64,000 nucleotides of DNA from GCA-002708315 sp963676635 (lineage in GTDB: Bacteria; Bacteroidota; Bacteroidia; Bacteroidales; F082). Position 1 is the stretch's first letter, and the number at the start of each line of letters is the position of its first letter. Under the pieces are notes generated by a model. That model was not told the DNA's origin. It saw nothing but the letters and a program-made list of their open reading frames with translations, and did not search any database. This document shows positions 42,338 through 51,846 of this stretch, in pieces. The stretch lies in assembly GCA_963676635.1 (NCBI GenBank), contig OY781105.1, positions 744,001 through 808,000 on the forward strand. Direction: 5' to 3'. Both the position numbers and the translations under genes were made by a program.

Positions 42338-43942
42338 CTACCTCACAACAAACCTACACTGCCCCACCATCTTCCCATTACTGGTAATATACGCCACATA
42401 CATGCCTGACGACCATGTGGAGATATTAATGCTTACTTCTGATTGGTTATCATCCAGCTTTGCCGAGTATAACTGCCTGCCAAATGTATCTGAGCATAAT
42501 AACTGTAACTCGCTTAGATTATCCTTGTTTGTTAACAACAACCTAATGTTACCTGTTGCAGGGTTAGGTACTGCCTCAACAATTATTCTGTTTTTGTTTT
42601 TAAAATACTCTTCCGGGCCTGGTGTTTCTTCTGTATCCACAATTACCAGGCAATCTGAAATATCAATCACTCCCGACTCAATGCTATCAGGGCAAAGACT
42701 ATCGTAAACATAAGTGCCTGTGTAAACAGTATCCTGCTCAAGGTTTGAGTTTATTTTATAGAAAAGAAAATCCCAGTCATCTGCTGGTCTGTAACCCACG
42801 CTTATTGCATATTTGTCATCAAAAGTCTTTACTACTTTACTATATCCCAGCGTACCTGCTCTTGATTGTTTATTGTAAATATTACAACTGGTATCAATAA
42901 TAAATTCACCGGATGGGTTTGATCCAGAAGGATCATCTCCATATTTAACAGTAGCAATAAATAATGTGTCATTAATATTTGCAATATCGAAAATTGAGTT
43001 TGCTTGAATGGTTGAACCTACTTCTGAATTTGAGATATGATTATATCCCAACTCTTCACCATTAATATTAACAAACATTAGAAAACTATTGGTGTATAAA
43101 AATGTACTAATTGTATCATCAAGAAAATAACCAATTCCAGCACCCATCAACACACTATCGTTTAAAGGAAGAATTGCATGAGCATCACCCGGAATACGAT
43201 CGTCCATGCCAAAGGGCAATATCCATTTTTCGTTAAACAAGCTGTCGATACCACAAAAAAAAGACCTCCTCCAAAAATGATCAGGATCTTCAGGATAAGC
43301 ATAATAACAACCACCAGCAATATAATATTCACCATTAAACGATATTAATTTATTGCCAACGGGATCGCTTATTAATGGATGATCTTGATATGTGGCAAAA
43401 GCCTTTTTCCAAAGTAACTCACCATCAGATGTAATATAATAAAGGTATTGTGTGTTTTTTCTATCAACATTCAATTTTTCATGATGAGCCATTGCCAGGA
43501 TATCATGGTTTTCAAGCAATATGGCGTCAGTAAAAAAAGCCCAGTCAGAATCTTCATCTTTAAAAACTCTACAAAACACTGGTTCTCCACAAGAATTAAG
43601 TTTATTTAACATTGGCCAACTATGCCCTTCGTTTTCAATACGTACAGAACCTGCCAAAATGTAATTTCCGTTTGAATCTTGTATGGGATAACCAGGATTT
43701 ATTGTTGAGTTTTGCCAGTTAATTAACTTATCCCAAAGTATATTACCATTAATATCAGACTTAATTAACCAATTACTCCCATCTTCAAATGAGCTACTTA
43801 ATATATATCCTTTGTCATATGTTTCAGCAAATTTATTGCAGAATTCATCTGTACCAGGATACCCATAAATATGTTGCCACCTTTGGGAATATCCAAAGGT
43901 AACAACAGTTATAAATAAAAATATTAGATATACTTTTTTCAT
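42338..43942 (-). CDS. Secreted T9SS protein, beta-propeller-like, tandem paralogue 2
   Basis: 534 residues with a signal peptide ending near FGYSQ. Strand motifs NGNILWDKL and DGELLWKKAF suggest a beta-propeller. A conserved block with GGCYYAYPEDPDHFWRRSFF and KWILPFG follows. The segment YDSLCPDSIESG...DISDC precedes the C-terminal T9SS type A domain (VPNPATGNIRLLL to a final CRFVVR). It lies 21 bp after its near-identical neighbour. Expected on the cell surface; ligand unknown. Confidence 0.85.
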   Translation of the reverse strand: MKKVYLIFLFITVVTFGYSQRWQHIYGYPGTDEFCNKFAETYDKGYILSSSFEDGSNWLIKSDINGNILWDKLINWQNSTINPGYPIQDSNGNYILAGSVRIENEGHSWPMLNKLNSCGEPVFCRVFKDEDSDWAFFTDAILLENHDILAMAHHEKLNVDRKNTQYLYYITSDGELLWKKAFATYQDHPLISDPVGNKLISFNGEYYIAGGCYYAYPEDPDHFWRRSFFCGIDSLFNEKWILPFGMDDRIPGDAHAILPLNDSVLMGAGIGYFLDDTISTFLYTNSFLMFVNINGEELGYNHISNSEVGSTIQANSIFDIANINDTLFIATVKYGDDPSGSNPSGEFIIDTSCNIYNKQSRAGTLGYSKVVKTFDDKYAISVGYRPADDWDFLFYKINSNLEQDTVYTGTYVYDSLCPDSIESGVIDISDCLVIVDTEETPGPEEYFKNKNRIIVEAVPNPATGNIRLLLTNKDNLSELQLLCSDTFGRQLYSAKLDDNQSEVSINISTWSSGMYVAYITSNGKMVGQCRFVVR

Positions 43943-43963
43943 AATTCAAAGATAATTAATTCC

Positions 43964-45565
43964 CTACCTCACAACAAACCTACACTGCCCTACCATCTTA
44001 CCATTACTGGTAATATACGCCACATACATTCCTGACGACCATGTGGAGATATTAATGTTTACTTCTTTTTGATTGTCGCTCAGAGTTTCTGAGTGGAGTT
44101 GCCTGCCAAAGGTATCTGAGCATAATAACTGCAACTCGCTTAGATTATCCTTGTTTGTTAACAACAACCTAATGTTACCTGTTGCAGGGTTAGGTACAGC
44201 CTCAACAATTATTCTGTTTTTGTTTTTAAAATACTCTTCCGGGCCTGGTGTTTCTTCTGTATCCACAATTACCAGGCAATCTGAAATATCAATTATACCC
44301 GACTCAATGCTATCAGGGCAAAGACTATCGTAAACATAAGTGCCTGTGTAAACAGTATCCTGCTCAAGGTTTGAGTTTATTTTATAGAAAAGAAAATCCC
44401 AGTCATCTGCTGGTCTGTAACCCACGCTTATTGCATATTTGTCATCAAAAGTCTTTACTACTTTACTATATCCCAGCGTACCTGCTCTTGATTGTTTATT
44501 GTAAATATTACAACTGGTATCAATAATGAATTCACCGGATGGGTTTGATCCAGAAGGATCATCTCCATATTTAACAGTAGCAATAAATAATGTGTCATTA
44601 ATATTTGCAATATCGAAAATTGAGTTTGCTTGAATGGTTGAACCTATTTCTGAATTTGAGATATGATTATATCCCAACTGTTCACCATTAGTATTAATAA
44701 ACATTAAAAAACTATTTGTGTATAAAGATGTACTAATGGTATCCTCAAGGAACCAACCAATTCCAGCACCCATCAACACACTATCGTTTAAAGGAAGAAT
44801 TGCATGAGCATCACCCGGAATACGATCGTCAATGCCAAAGGGCAATATCCATTTTTCGTTAAACAAGCTGTCGATACCACAAAAAAAAGACCTCCTCCAA
44901 AAATGATCAGGATCTTCAGGATAAGCATAATAACAACCACCAGCAATATAATATTCACCATTAAATGATATTAATTTATTACCATCCGGGTTGCTTATTA
45001 ATGGATGATCCTGGTATGTGGCAAAAGCCTTTTTCCAAAGTAACTCGCCATCAGATCTAATATAATAAAGGTATTGTGTGTTTTTTCTAAAAACTCCTAT
45101 AGTTTCATGATGAGCCATAGCAAGGATATCCTGGTTTTCAAGAAGTATTGCATCTTTAATAAAAGCGAAATCAAAATTCTCATCTTTAAACACCCTGCAA
45201 AATACCGGATCACCACAAGGATCTAATTTATTAATCATTGGCCAGTTATCTTCGTTGTTTATCCATACAGAGCCTACCAGAAAGCAATTTCCGCTTGAAT
45301 CCTGAAGAGGATCTCCTGAAGCTATATATGTATTTTCCCATGATAGGAATTTTTCCCACAAAATATTCCCATTTATATCTGTTTTTATAAGCCAATTCAT
45401 ATTTTCATCATATGATGCGTTTAGTAAATATCCTTTATCATAAGTTTCAATAAATTGTACGCAATTTTCATCTGTACCCGGATACCCATAAATATGTTGC
45501 CACCTTTGGGAATATCCAAAGGTAGCAACAGTTATAAATAAAAATATTAAATATATTTTTTTCAT
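43964..45565 (-). CDS. Secreted T9SS protein, beta-propeller-like, tandem paralogue 1
   Basis: 533 residues, same architecture as the 534-residue neighbour. From about residue 170 to the end the two differ at only scattered positions, whereas residues about 30-170 differ more (for example NASYDENMN here, SSSFEDGSN there). This pattern fits duplication followed by partial gene conversion or by diversification of the N-terminal part. The signal peptide MKKIYLIFLFITVATFGYSQ is almost the same. Confidence 0.85.
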   Translation of the reverse strand: MKKIYLIFLFITVATFGYSQRWQHIYGYPGTDENCVQFIETYDKGYLLNASYDENMNWLIKTDINGNILWEKFLSWENTYIASGDPLQDSSGNCFLVGSVWINNEDNWPMINKLDPCGDPVFCRVFKDENFDFAFIKDAILLENQDILAMAHHETIGVFRKNTQYLYYIRSDGELLWKKAFATYQDHPLISNPDGNKLISFNGEYYIAGGCYYAYPEDPDHFWRRSFFCGIDSLFNEKWILPFGIDDRIPGDAHAILPLNDSVLMGAGIGWFLEDTISTSLYTNSFLMFINTNGEQLGYNHISNSEIGSTIQANSIFDIANINDTLFIATVKYGDDPSGSNPSGEFIIDTSCNIYNKQSRAGTLGYSKVVKTFDDKYAISVGYRPADDWDFLFYKINSNLEQDTVYTGTYVYDSLCPDSIESGIIDISDCLVIVDTEETPGPEEYFKNKNRIIVEAVPNPATGNIRLLLTNKDNLSELQLLCSDTFGRQLHSETLSDNQKEVNINISTWSSGMYVAYITSNGKMVGQCRFVVR

Positions 45566-45578
45566 AATTCAAAAATAA

Positions 45579-47492
45579 TTAATTAACAATGGAAAATTTA
45601 AGGCTTTGAAGTTTCTTGTTATTAACAATTATACTTGCAATATAAACACCGGGTACCCACTTATCCGTTTTTATAATTTCCTGCCCCATTAAACTAATAA
45701 TATGTATTTCTTTTTTTAAATTTCCGTTTAGATCGATAATATTTATAATTGCCTCCCCTTCAATTTCCTGTTGGTATTCAATAATTATATAATCATTCGC
45801 AGGGTTTGGCATTATTTTAATGAATTGTGGTTTGTCATTAGCAAGTTGCTGATTTGTTATTTCTTCTGCATCAGTTGATTTTATTGGATTTGAATGAGCA
45901 ATTGGTTCGTTATAAATAATCGAATCGTGATGTATAAGATAATTTCGCGCATATGCTTTAGCAATTCCATAGCCTGAATTATAGATATCCAAGAATTCAT
46001 TTGACAAAGCACTATCACTATTGATATTTCCAGTATCTGCCTGTAATAATATATCATAATACTCAACGAGGCTTTGGTATTCATTAAATTCATTATCGTT
46101 GAGACTAAAATTGTAAGGAATATTTGTTAATAAATTACTCCCCTCTGTATACTCTTTGCGTTTTAACCTTGTAAAAGCCAATTTATATTTTGAAAGTAAA
46201 ATATCATCGTTAATATAAAGGTTAACAAGACTGTCGGAAGAAGAAAGTGGATTAATAGTGTCGAATAAATATTGTCGTTGAATACTGTTAATTATGGTAT
46301 GTTTTTTCACCCTGTGTGACGACAATGCCGCTTCAATATTTTCTTTTGTCGATAATGAGTCCTTTCCTTGTAATATTTCGGCTTTCATATAACCGGGCAT
46401 TGATACGTTTCTTTCATCAAGTTTTGCCATGAGTTTTTCTGACTTTGATGTATGGGTATTGGCAACCATTATATCGCGCACCATAGCATTGGGAAGCAAT
46501 TCCTCGTTTTCAATTGATGTGCTGACTACAGTATCGGATAAATAAGGAGAAGCATTAAGCAACTGGTTATAAATATCCATTGTTTGCGATGAGGTGCTTG
46601 TTTCAACTTCATCAACAAGTGATTCGGTATCACCTTCATCAACAAGTGAAACAAGGATGCTTTGCAACGAATCGATACTTTGTTCAGTCGCTTCAAGTTC
46701 TTCTGTTGGGATACCTCCTCCACTACTTTCAAGTTTTGAGGGACATCCATCGTCAAAAATCCATGGATCATAAATGGGATAACTAATGGAAGTAACATAA
46801 ACACTCGCAGAATAATCAATAGGTTCTAAATTCGGATAATCAGCCTGTGAAGGATAATAGTAATTAAAATCAAGGCAAAGAGGTTCATTATCAAGATCAT
46901 CATCATCGATTGTATAGTTGTAATAGAAATTATTACCTGCCATATCAGTTGGTTCTTGTGTATCAGCTCCCTGCTCTTCTGCTATTCCAAGATATGTTCC
47001 ATCCTTTTCTGCCGGAAGTACTTTAATATCATAATAAGTATCTTCAAATAGATTACACCTGATATGTAATCCTTCTCCTTTACTGTTCCTGTTCTCATCT
47101 TGTATGTTAATGCCTGTGTTAATATGATTGAAATTGTTGCGGTATATTTCATCCACATTTTGCCCTGAATAATTTACAATTATACCAAACCTGTCAACAG
47201 ATAAATAATTTTCACTTGTAAATGTATTTTCTTCAACATGATACCCTGTACACTCGTTTAAGTATAAGCCATATGAATCTGTTGAAAAGCGCAATGAAAA
47301 TTCATTTGATGTAATTTCAGCATTATCAAGGGCACTTAAGTAAATACCTTTTCTTCCCGATCTTTCTTTAATGCAAGTAATCCCTCTCCGATGTAATATC
47401 AGGCAGTTGGATAAGTAAGGAAATACCCCTACATTATACCTCTCAAAAAGGTAGGTATTAAACTTATTGCTTAATTCGATTAACGCTTTCAT
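45579..47492 (-). CDS. T9SS protein with beta-helix-like N-terminal part, probably 5'-truncated
   Basis: 637 residues. Residues about 45-180 show NAEITSNEF, GYHVEENTF and EIYRNNFNHI, the spaced Asn pattern of right-handed parallel beta-helices (NosD/pectate-lyase-like). The middle is helical, with SLVDEGDTESLVDEVETS repeated in short form. The C-terminus (IMPNPANDYIIIEYQQ to the end) is a T9SS sorting domain. There is no signal peptide: the first 40 residues look like the middle of a protein, so the upstream coding part seems lost. It ends 13 bp before the tandem paralogues. Confidence 0.7.
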   Translation of the reverse strand: MKALIELSNKFNTYLFERYNVGVFPYLSNCLILHRRGITCIKERSGRKGIYLSALDNAEITSNEFSLRFSTDSYGLYLNECTGYHVEENTFTSENYLSVDRFGIIVNYSGQNVDEIYRNNFNHINTGINIQDENRNSKGEGLHIRCNLFEDTYYDIKVLPAEKDGTYLGIAEEQGADTQEPTDMAGNNFYYNYTIDDDDLDNEPLCLDFNYYYPSQADYPNLEPIDYSASVYVTSISYPIYDPWIFDDGCPSKLESSGGGIPTEELEATEQSIDSLQSILVSLVDEGDTESLVDEVETSTSSQTMDIYNQLLNASPYLSDTVVSTSIENEELLPNAMVRDIMVANTHTSKSEKLMAKLDERNVSMPGYMKAEILQGKDSLSTKENIEAALSSHRVKKHTIINSIQRQYLFDTINPLSSSDSLVNLYINDDILLSKYKLAFTRLKRKEYTEGSNLLTNIPYNFSLNDNEFNEYQSLVEYYDILLQADTGNINSDSALSNEFLDIYNSGYGIAKAYARNYLIHHDSIIYNEPIAHSNPIKSTDAEEITNQQLANDKPQFIKIMPNPANDYIIIEYQQEIEGEAIINIIDLNGNLKKEIHIISLMGQEIIKTDKWVPGVYIASIIVNNKKLQSLKFSIVN

Positions 47493-47693
47493 TTTTCCTT
47501 AATTTGCATTAATAAAATAGGTGCGTTAAATTTAAAAAATATAATTGGTTAATGAAAAGGGAGTTGGTAATTTAGAATCACTTTAGATAATATTTCTTTA
47601 TGCAATAATACATGGAAAAAACAATTTTATACGGAAATGTACTAAATTACCATCCAAATACAAATGGAAAATCTATAACCTGGAATGAATTAT

Positions 47694-47756
47694 CCCCCAC
47701 TGAGCGTAGTTGCACGTGTCCGCCTCCACGGCCGATGAAACTACGCTCAGTGTGGG
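47694..47756. repeat. REP-like hairpin element
   Basis: Arms CCCACTGAGCGTAGTT and AACTACGCTCAGTGTGGG form a long, nearly perfect stem around a GC-rich loop. Related half-sites occur at 25065-25080 (cactgagcgtagttt), 25151-25173 (gggtgtagttt...ttacaccc) and 30484-30530. The rest of the 47493-48332 gap is AT-rich and without a supported gene. Confidence 0.75.
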
Positions 47757-48250
47757 TTAGTTAGTTGCGAAATAATTTGAAAAAAATCGGAATATGGAGT
47801 GATTTAGTATTACAAAATATTGTACATTTCAACGGATTCATAAAATCTATTAATGGGTTCTGTAGGTTTTAATGAATCAAAAGGATAAAAACTAATTTTT
47901 AAAACCCACCTAAATATCATCGATTACAATTTAGTCTTATTTGTAATTTAGATTAATTCTAAATTACTATTTGCACTTTGTTTAAATATCATAATATCAG
48001 ACTGTTAAGATTGTCGATAGTTAGATTATCCTACCTAAAATGGTAGGTGTACTTGAAAATCAGAAGTACGTTGAAACATGTTTTTTACTATATTAGTAAA
48101 TTAATAACTTTTTTTTCGTTTAAAAAGGAAAGTCTAAGTAGAAATTTTGGAGAAAAACCTCCAATTCAGCTTAAAGATAGTGTCCACAAAATCTAAAACG
48201 AAGAAAGGAGGTTATCGACAAAAATACAAAATAGCCCCAAATAGAGATAT

Positions 48251-48258
48251 TAGTTTTG
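48251..48258 (+). promoter_or_regulatory. Possible -7 promoter element before the Cys-rich lipoprotein
   Basis: TAGTTTTG matches TAnnTTTG and lies 74 bp before the ATG at 48333. No clear -33 box. Confidence 0.3.
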
Positions 48259-48332
48259 TCAGATTAATAAAATTTTTGGCAATGAAAAGAAACTAAAACG
48301 AGTTTACGTAGAAATAACTAAAATTTATCAAA

Positions 48333-48951
48333 ATGAAAAAAATCTTATATTTAATATTAATTTTAGCTGTAGCATGTACGAGCAATAAAGATAGAGAAGC
48401 ATATAGAAATGACTGATCTTAAATCATCAGAAATTTGTCTTTCTGACGAACTTGATTTTCAACGATACTTTAGTATCAGTAAAGAAATAATTGAGAAAGT
48501 GGCGGATAGTGAATTATCTGATTCAATTATACTTGATCTAATTTCTTCAGAAGAGTATGATTCATTATACAAGGAGATTGGAGCTACTGCCTCAGATATA
48601 ACAAGATATGATAGCTTATCAATTTATGCTTCAAATCTTTTAACTACATATTCCACTACTGCTGGAGATTGTTCATTATGTGAAGCATCTGATGAAGATA
48701 TACAAGAGTATTTTGTCACAATAGTTGGATGGGTGAGAGATAATCCAGATGATTTCGAAGAATTTGAAATAATTTGCGATAATAATGGAACACAATGCCA
48801 ATGGGTTCAATATATAGCTTGCCTTGGTGCCTGTTGTACACTTCCACCTTTTCTAAATGCACTTTGTGCAGCTGCTTGTTATTGTGAATTTTGCACACGA
48901 GAATCAGGACACCCAATGAATGGGCCTTGTGGCCAGGCTCCAACACAATAA
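48333..48951 (+). pseudogene. Cys-rich lipoprotein, signal peptide and body in different frames
   Basis: An ATG at 48333 encodes MKKILYLILILAVACTSNKD, a textbook lipoprotein signal with Cys15, and reaches a TGA at 48414 after 27 codons. The body continues in another frame from an ATG at 48409 to 48951 (180 residues), acidic at first (SEICLSDELDFQRYF) and ending in a Cys-dense, hydrophobic tail with QCQWVQYIACLGACC and CAAACYCEFCTR. One base shift joins the two. It may be a decayed gene, a sequencing error or an overlapping pair. The tail recalls fulvocin C-related proteins, which is only a resemblance from memory. Confidence 0.6.
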
Positions 48952-48960
48952 ACTATAAAT

Positions 48961-49212
48961 ATGAATGATTTATTATTAATCGGGATACCAATAATAGTGT
49001 TGCTTATACTATATGGGATATCCTTTGAAAAAAAATTAAAAAAGTCGCGTTACCTATTAATTATCACGGTTGTAATTGCTTTAGGTTATGCAGGTTATCT
49101 ATTGGGATCAATAGAGACTTTAACAATATCAAGAGTATTACTAATTGTGATATTTTTCATAGGTGGTATTTGGCGATTAATTCAGTATTCTAAATTGATG
49201 AATTCAAACTAA
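48961..49212 (+). CDS. Small three-helix membrane protein
   Basis: 83 residues: three hydrophobic helices (LLLIGIPIIVLLILYGI, LLIITVVIALGYAGYLLG, VLLIVIFFIGGIWRLIQ) joined by short basic loops. It starts 9 bp after the Cys-rich gene, so they share a transcript. Size and topology are like those of bacteriocin immunity proteins, but no homology is claimed. Confidence 0.65.
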   Translation: MNDLLLIGIPIIVLLILYGISFEKKLKKSRYLLIITVVIALGYAGYLLGSIETLTISRVLLIVIFFIGGIWRLIQYSKLMNSN

Positions 49213-49275
49213 GGAATTCTTGTCTTAGCTATCTTTGAATCAGAATAATTATTTTTTAATGAAGAAAGATAGTGT

Positions 49276-49323
49276 AACTATATATCCTCGAATAGTATGA
49301 AGATATTATTCGAGGGTATAGTT
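49276..49323 (+). terminator. Hairpin after the Cys-rich gene pair
   Basis: AACTATA-TATCCTCGAATA pairs with TATTCGAGGGTATAGTT, leaving a 12-nt loop. A long stem but only a weak T-tract (tttg), so it is either a terminator or an RNA-stabilising hairpin. Confidence 0.45.
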
Positions 49324-49775
49324 TGAAAAATATAAGTAAAGTCAAAACACATTTATATTCATTCTTTAAGAATGCTTATTTGCAAACATAGGATGACAAC
49401 GTTTTTTTTGGTTTATTGACTAAGCCACACGTTAGGTGGTTTGAGATATTCAGCACGATTAAATACCACCCACTGTAGGGACACCCCTGTGTGTGTCCGC
49501 TTTTATATTCAATATTCAATGTTGAAAGCAACCGATAAATAAATCAAAACCAACCCCCATACAAAATCAAGAAATCATATTATTCAGGTAAATCAAGGTT
49601 CAGACAATGAAAAGCGACAGGGCGAGAATGGGGACTTAAGAGACTGAAGGGACTTGGGGACTGGGGGACTGGGCGAAAATGCGACTTTGCGAGAGCGCAC
49701 AAAACTTAGAATTCAACCACCTATACCACAATGAATCCTGTTAATCTTATAATCCTTAAATCCTTTTCAGACAAC
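49324..49775. other. Intergenic stretch with decayed repeat sequence
   Basis: Holds fragments of the same non-coding sequence types seen at 21.5 and 40.8 kb (accgataaataaatcaaaacc, gggacttaagagactgaaggg), partly inverted. No gene or array is visible. Confidence 0.5.
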
Positions 49776-49813
49776 ACAAAAAACCCGGATTCAATGCAAG
49801 ATCAAATCCGGGT
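49776..49813 (-). terminator. Intrinsic terminator of the arabinose operon
   Basis: Stem ACCCGGATT/AATCCGGGT with a 13-nt loop; on the minus strand it is followed by a T-rich tract (the aaaaaa at 49778-49783 on the plus strand). It lies 40 bp beyond the galM stop. Confidence 0.8.
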
Positions 49814-49852
49814 GAATAAATTCACGCTTATGTAATTTTATTTATTCTCTGT

Positions 49853-51031
49853 TTATTTAGCAGTAAACTTATAGGTTGTGGCTGTTTTATAAACATTACC
49901 TGGCTCAAGTATTACCGATGGAAAATTGGGCTGATTTGGTGAGTCTGGATAGTGCTCTGTTTCCAAACAAAGCCCCGTACGATGTCCGTATGTGCCTCCT
50001 CCCGGCATTGGCAATGTGCCATCAAGGAAATTACCACTGTAAAACTGAATACCTGGCTCTGAAGTATATACTTCCATTATCCTTCCTGTTCCGGGATGAT
50101 ATACTTTAGCTACTTCTCTGAATGTGCCCTGATCATTTAATACCCAGCAGTGATCATAACCCTTGCCTCGCTCCAGCTGAACATCATCATTGTTGATATC
50201 ATTACCAATAACCTTAGCTGTGGTAAAGTCGAATGGCGTTCCTTCAACAGAAGTCAACTCTCCGGTAGGAATAAGTGTATTATCAACAGGTACTAAAGTA
50301 TCAGAATTAATAGTTAGCTCATGATCAAGAATGGTATTGGCAAAGTTGCCTGATAAGTTAAAATATGAGTGCTGTGTAAGATTTACTATTGTCTTCTTAT
50401 CAGTTGTTGCTTCATAAGCAATCTCTAGCTCATTATCATCTGTAAGTGTATAAATAACCTTTGCAGTGAGTGTACCGGGATAACCGCCTTCGCCGTCTTT
50501 GCTTACATAGGTAAGCTCAAGTGCGTTACCTTCATCTCCTGCAATTTCCTTTGCACTCCATACTACCTTATCAAATCCTTTAACTCCTCCATGAAGATGA
50601 TTGGGGCCATCGTTAACATCGAGCTGGTATGAAGTACCATCGATTTCAATTTGTCCCTTTGCTATTCTGTTGCCATAACGGCCGATAATTGCGCCAAAGA
50701 AAGGTGTTTCCTTTACATACTGGTTGAGATTATCGAAACCAAGTACAACATTTTCATATTTACCATCTTTATCAGGAGCTTTGATCGATGTGATAATACC
50801 ACCATAGTTAATCACATCAACTTCCATACCCTTTGTATTTTTCATGGTATATTTATCTATAACCTGTCCGTCAGGCATAGTACCAAAATTACTTTTTGTT
50901 ATAGTCACAACTTTTGTATTTGATGATTTCTTTTCTTTATTTTCTGATTGCTGATTACAACAATTAGTCATCAGCAGTGTTAATCCTGCCAGCAATATAA
51001 GGCTGGCTACTATTTTTAAAACAGATCTCAT
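49853..51031 (-). CDS. galM: Aldose 1-epimerase, lipoprotein form
   Basis: 392 residues with a lipoprotein signal ending in LMTNC (Cys24), so it acts in the periplasm or at the outer membrane. The GalM fold motifs are present: GRYGNRIAKG, NHLHGGVKGFDKVVW, the catalytic-His HSYFNLSG, and CLETEHYPDSPNQPNFP with the catalytic Glu. It interconverts alpha and beta anomers of free aldoses such as arabinose or galactose before uptake. Last gene of the arabinose operon, 1 bp after the HAD gene. Confidence 0.92.
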   Translation of the reverse strand: MRSVLKIVASLILLAGLTLLMTNCCNQQSENKEKKSSNTKVVTITKSNFGTMPDGQVIDKYTMKNTKGMEVDVINYGGIITSIKAPDKDGKYENVVLGFDNLNQYVKETPFFGAIIGRYGNRIAKGQIEIDGTSYQLDVNDGPNHLHGGVKGFDKVVWSAKEIAGDEGNALELTYVSKDGEGGYPGTLTAKVIYTLTDDNELEIAYEATTDKKTIVNLTQHSYFNLSGNFANTILDHELTINSDTLVPVDNTLIPTGELTSVEGTPFDFTTAKVIGNDINNDDVQLERGKGYDHCWVLNDQGTFREVAKVYHPGTGRIMEVYTSEPGIQFYSGNFLDGTLPMPGGGTYGHRTGLCLETEHYPDSPNQPNFPSVILEPGNVYKTATTYKFTAK

Positions 51032-51032
51032 T

Positions 51033-51692
51033 TTAATTATTTTTAAAAAGTTCTTTATCTACTTCATCAAAGCTTTTAATGATTTGATAATCAAAAGCAC
51101 TATAATCATCATTGTTCGAGTCAACAATAATAATTTTAGCTACTTCTGCCCTTTCGGCCGACTGTATGCCTGCCATCGAATCCTCGAATACCAGTGTTTC
51201 GGTATTTGACAATCCCAGGTTTTTCATGGCGTTAATATAGTAATCCGGGTATGGCTTACTCCTTATAATACCATCATTATAAACAACCAAACTTCTATTG
51301 AAGTACTTATTCATACCAAGGTAATCAAAATAGAAATCGATATTTTCAGGAATAGAAGCCGACGCAATAGTGGCCGGAATATTATTCTCTTTCAGGAACT
51401 CCAGAAAAGGTATTATTCCAGGTGCCATTTGCGGTTTCTTTTCCTTACAGATACTTTGATATACTATCTCCTTTTCGCGACTCAGCCTGTCAACCTCAGA
51501 GTTACTCAATCTATCACCAAAGAAGTGCCTTACCGACTGCTGGTTGTTTTTGCCATGGATAACCTCCACAACAGAGTCAAAATCAAGATTAAAACCCTGA
51601 TTAACCAGAAACCTATTCCAGGCCAGATTGTTTATCTCTGTATCCCAGAACATAGTCCCGTTAAAGTCAAAAACCACTCCTTTGATATTCAT
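51033..51692 (-). CDS. HAD-superfamily hydrolase (beta-phosphoglucomutase-like subgroup)
   Basis: 219 residues. Motif I is DFNGT: Asp9 is the nucleophile, but the usual second Asp is Asn11 (AAC at 51660-51662). Motif II ASAS, motif III Lys in RSKPYPDYY and motif IV EDSMAGI are present, with a helical cap between. Probably a sugar-phosphate phosphatase or mutase acting beside arabinose catabolism. It starts 154 bp after the symporter gene and is 1 bp from galM. Confidence 0.85.
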   Translation of the reverse strand: MNIKGVVFDFNGTMFWDTEINNLAWNRFLVNQGFNLDFDSVVEVIHGKNNQQSVRHFFGDRLSNSEVDRLSREKEIVYQSICKEKKPQMAPGIIPFLEFLKENNIPATIASASIPENIDFYFDYLGMNKYFNRSLVVYNDGIIRSKPYPDYYINAMKNLGLSNTETLVFEDSMAGIQSAERAEVAKIIIVDSNNDDYSAFDYQIIKSFDEVDKELFKNN

Positions 51693-51846
51693 CTATAAAA
51701 ACTGTGTTTATCCTACTTATATGTTTAGTCTGTTCAGAAAAGTACTCTAACGAGGCTTGTGAAGCTTGAAAATGTAAGATAGCATAAGGCTAATGACCAT
51801 TTTGAAAGCAAGCAAAACGAAGTTAGGTAAATTTTTCTAATCAGAC

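Noticed and set aside
47613..47762. Roughly 50-codon frame starting MEKTILYGNVLNYH before the REP-like hairpin
   Set aside because: It runs through the hairpin to a chance stop and has no family signal.
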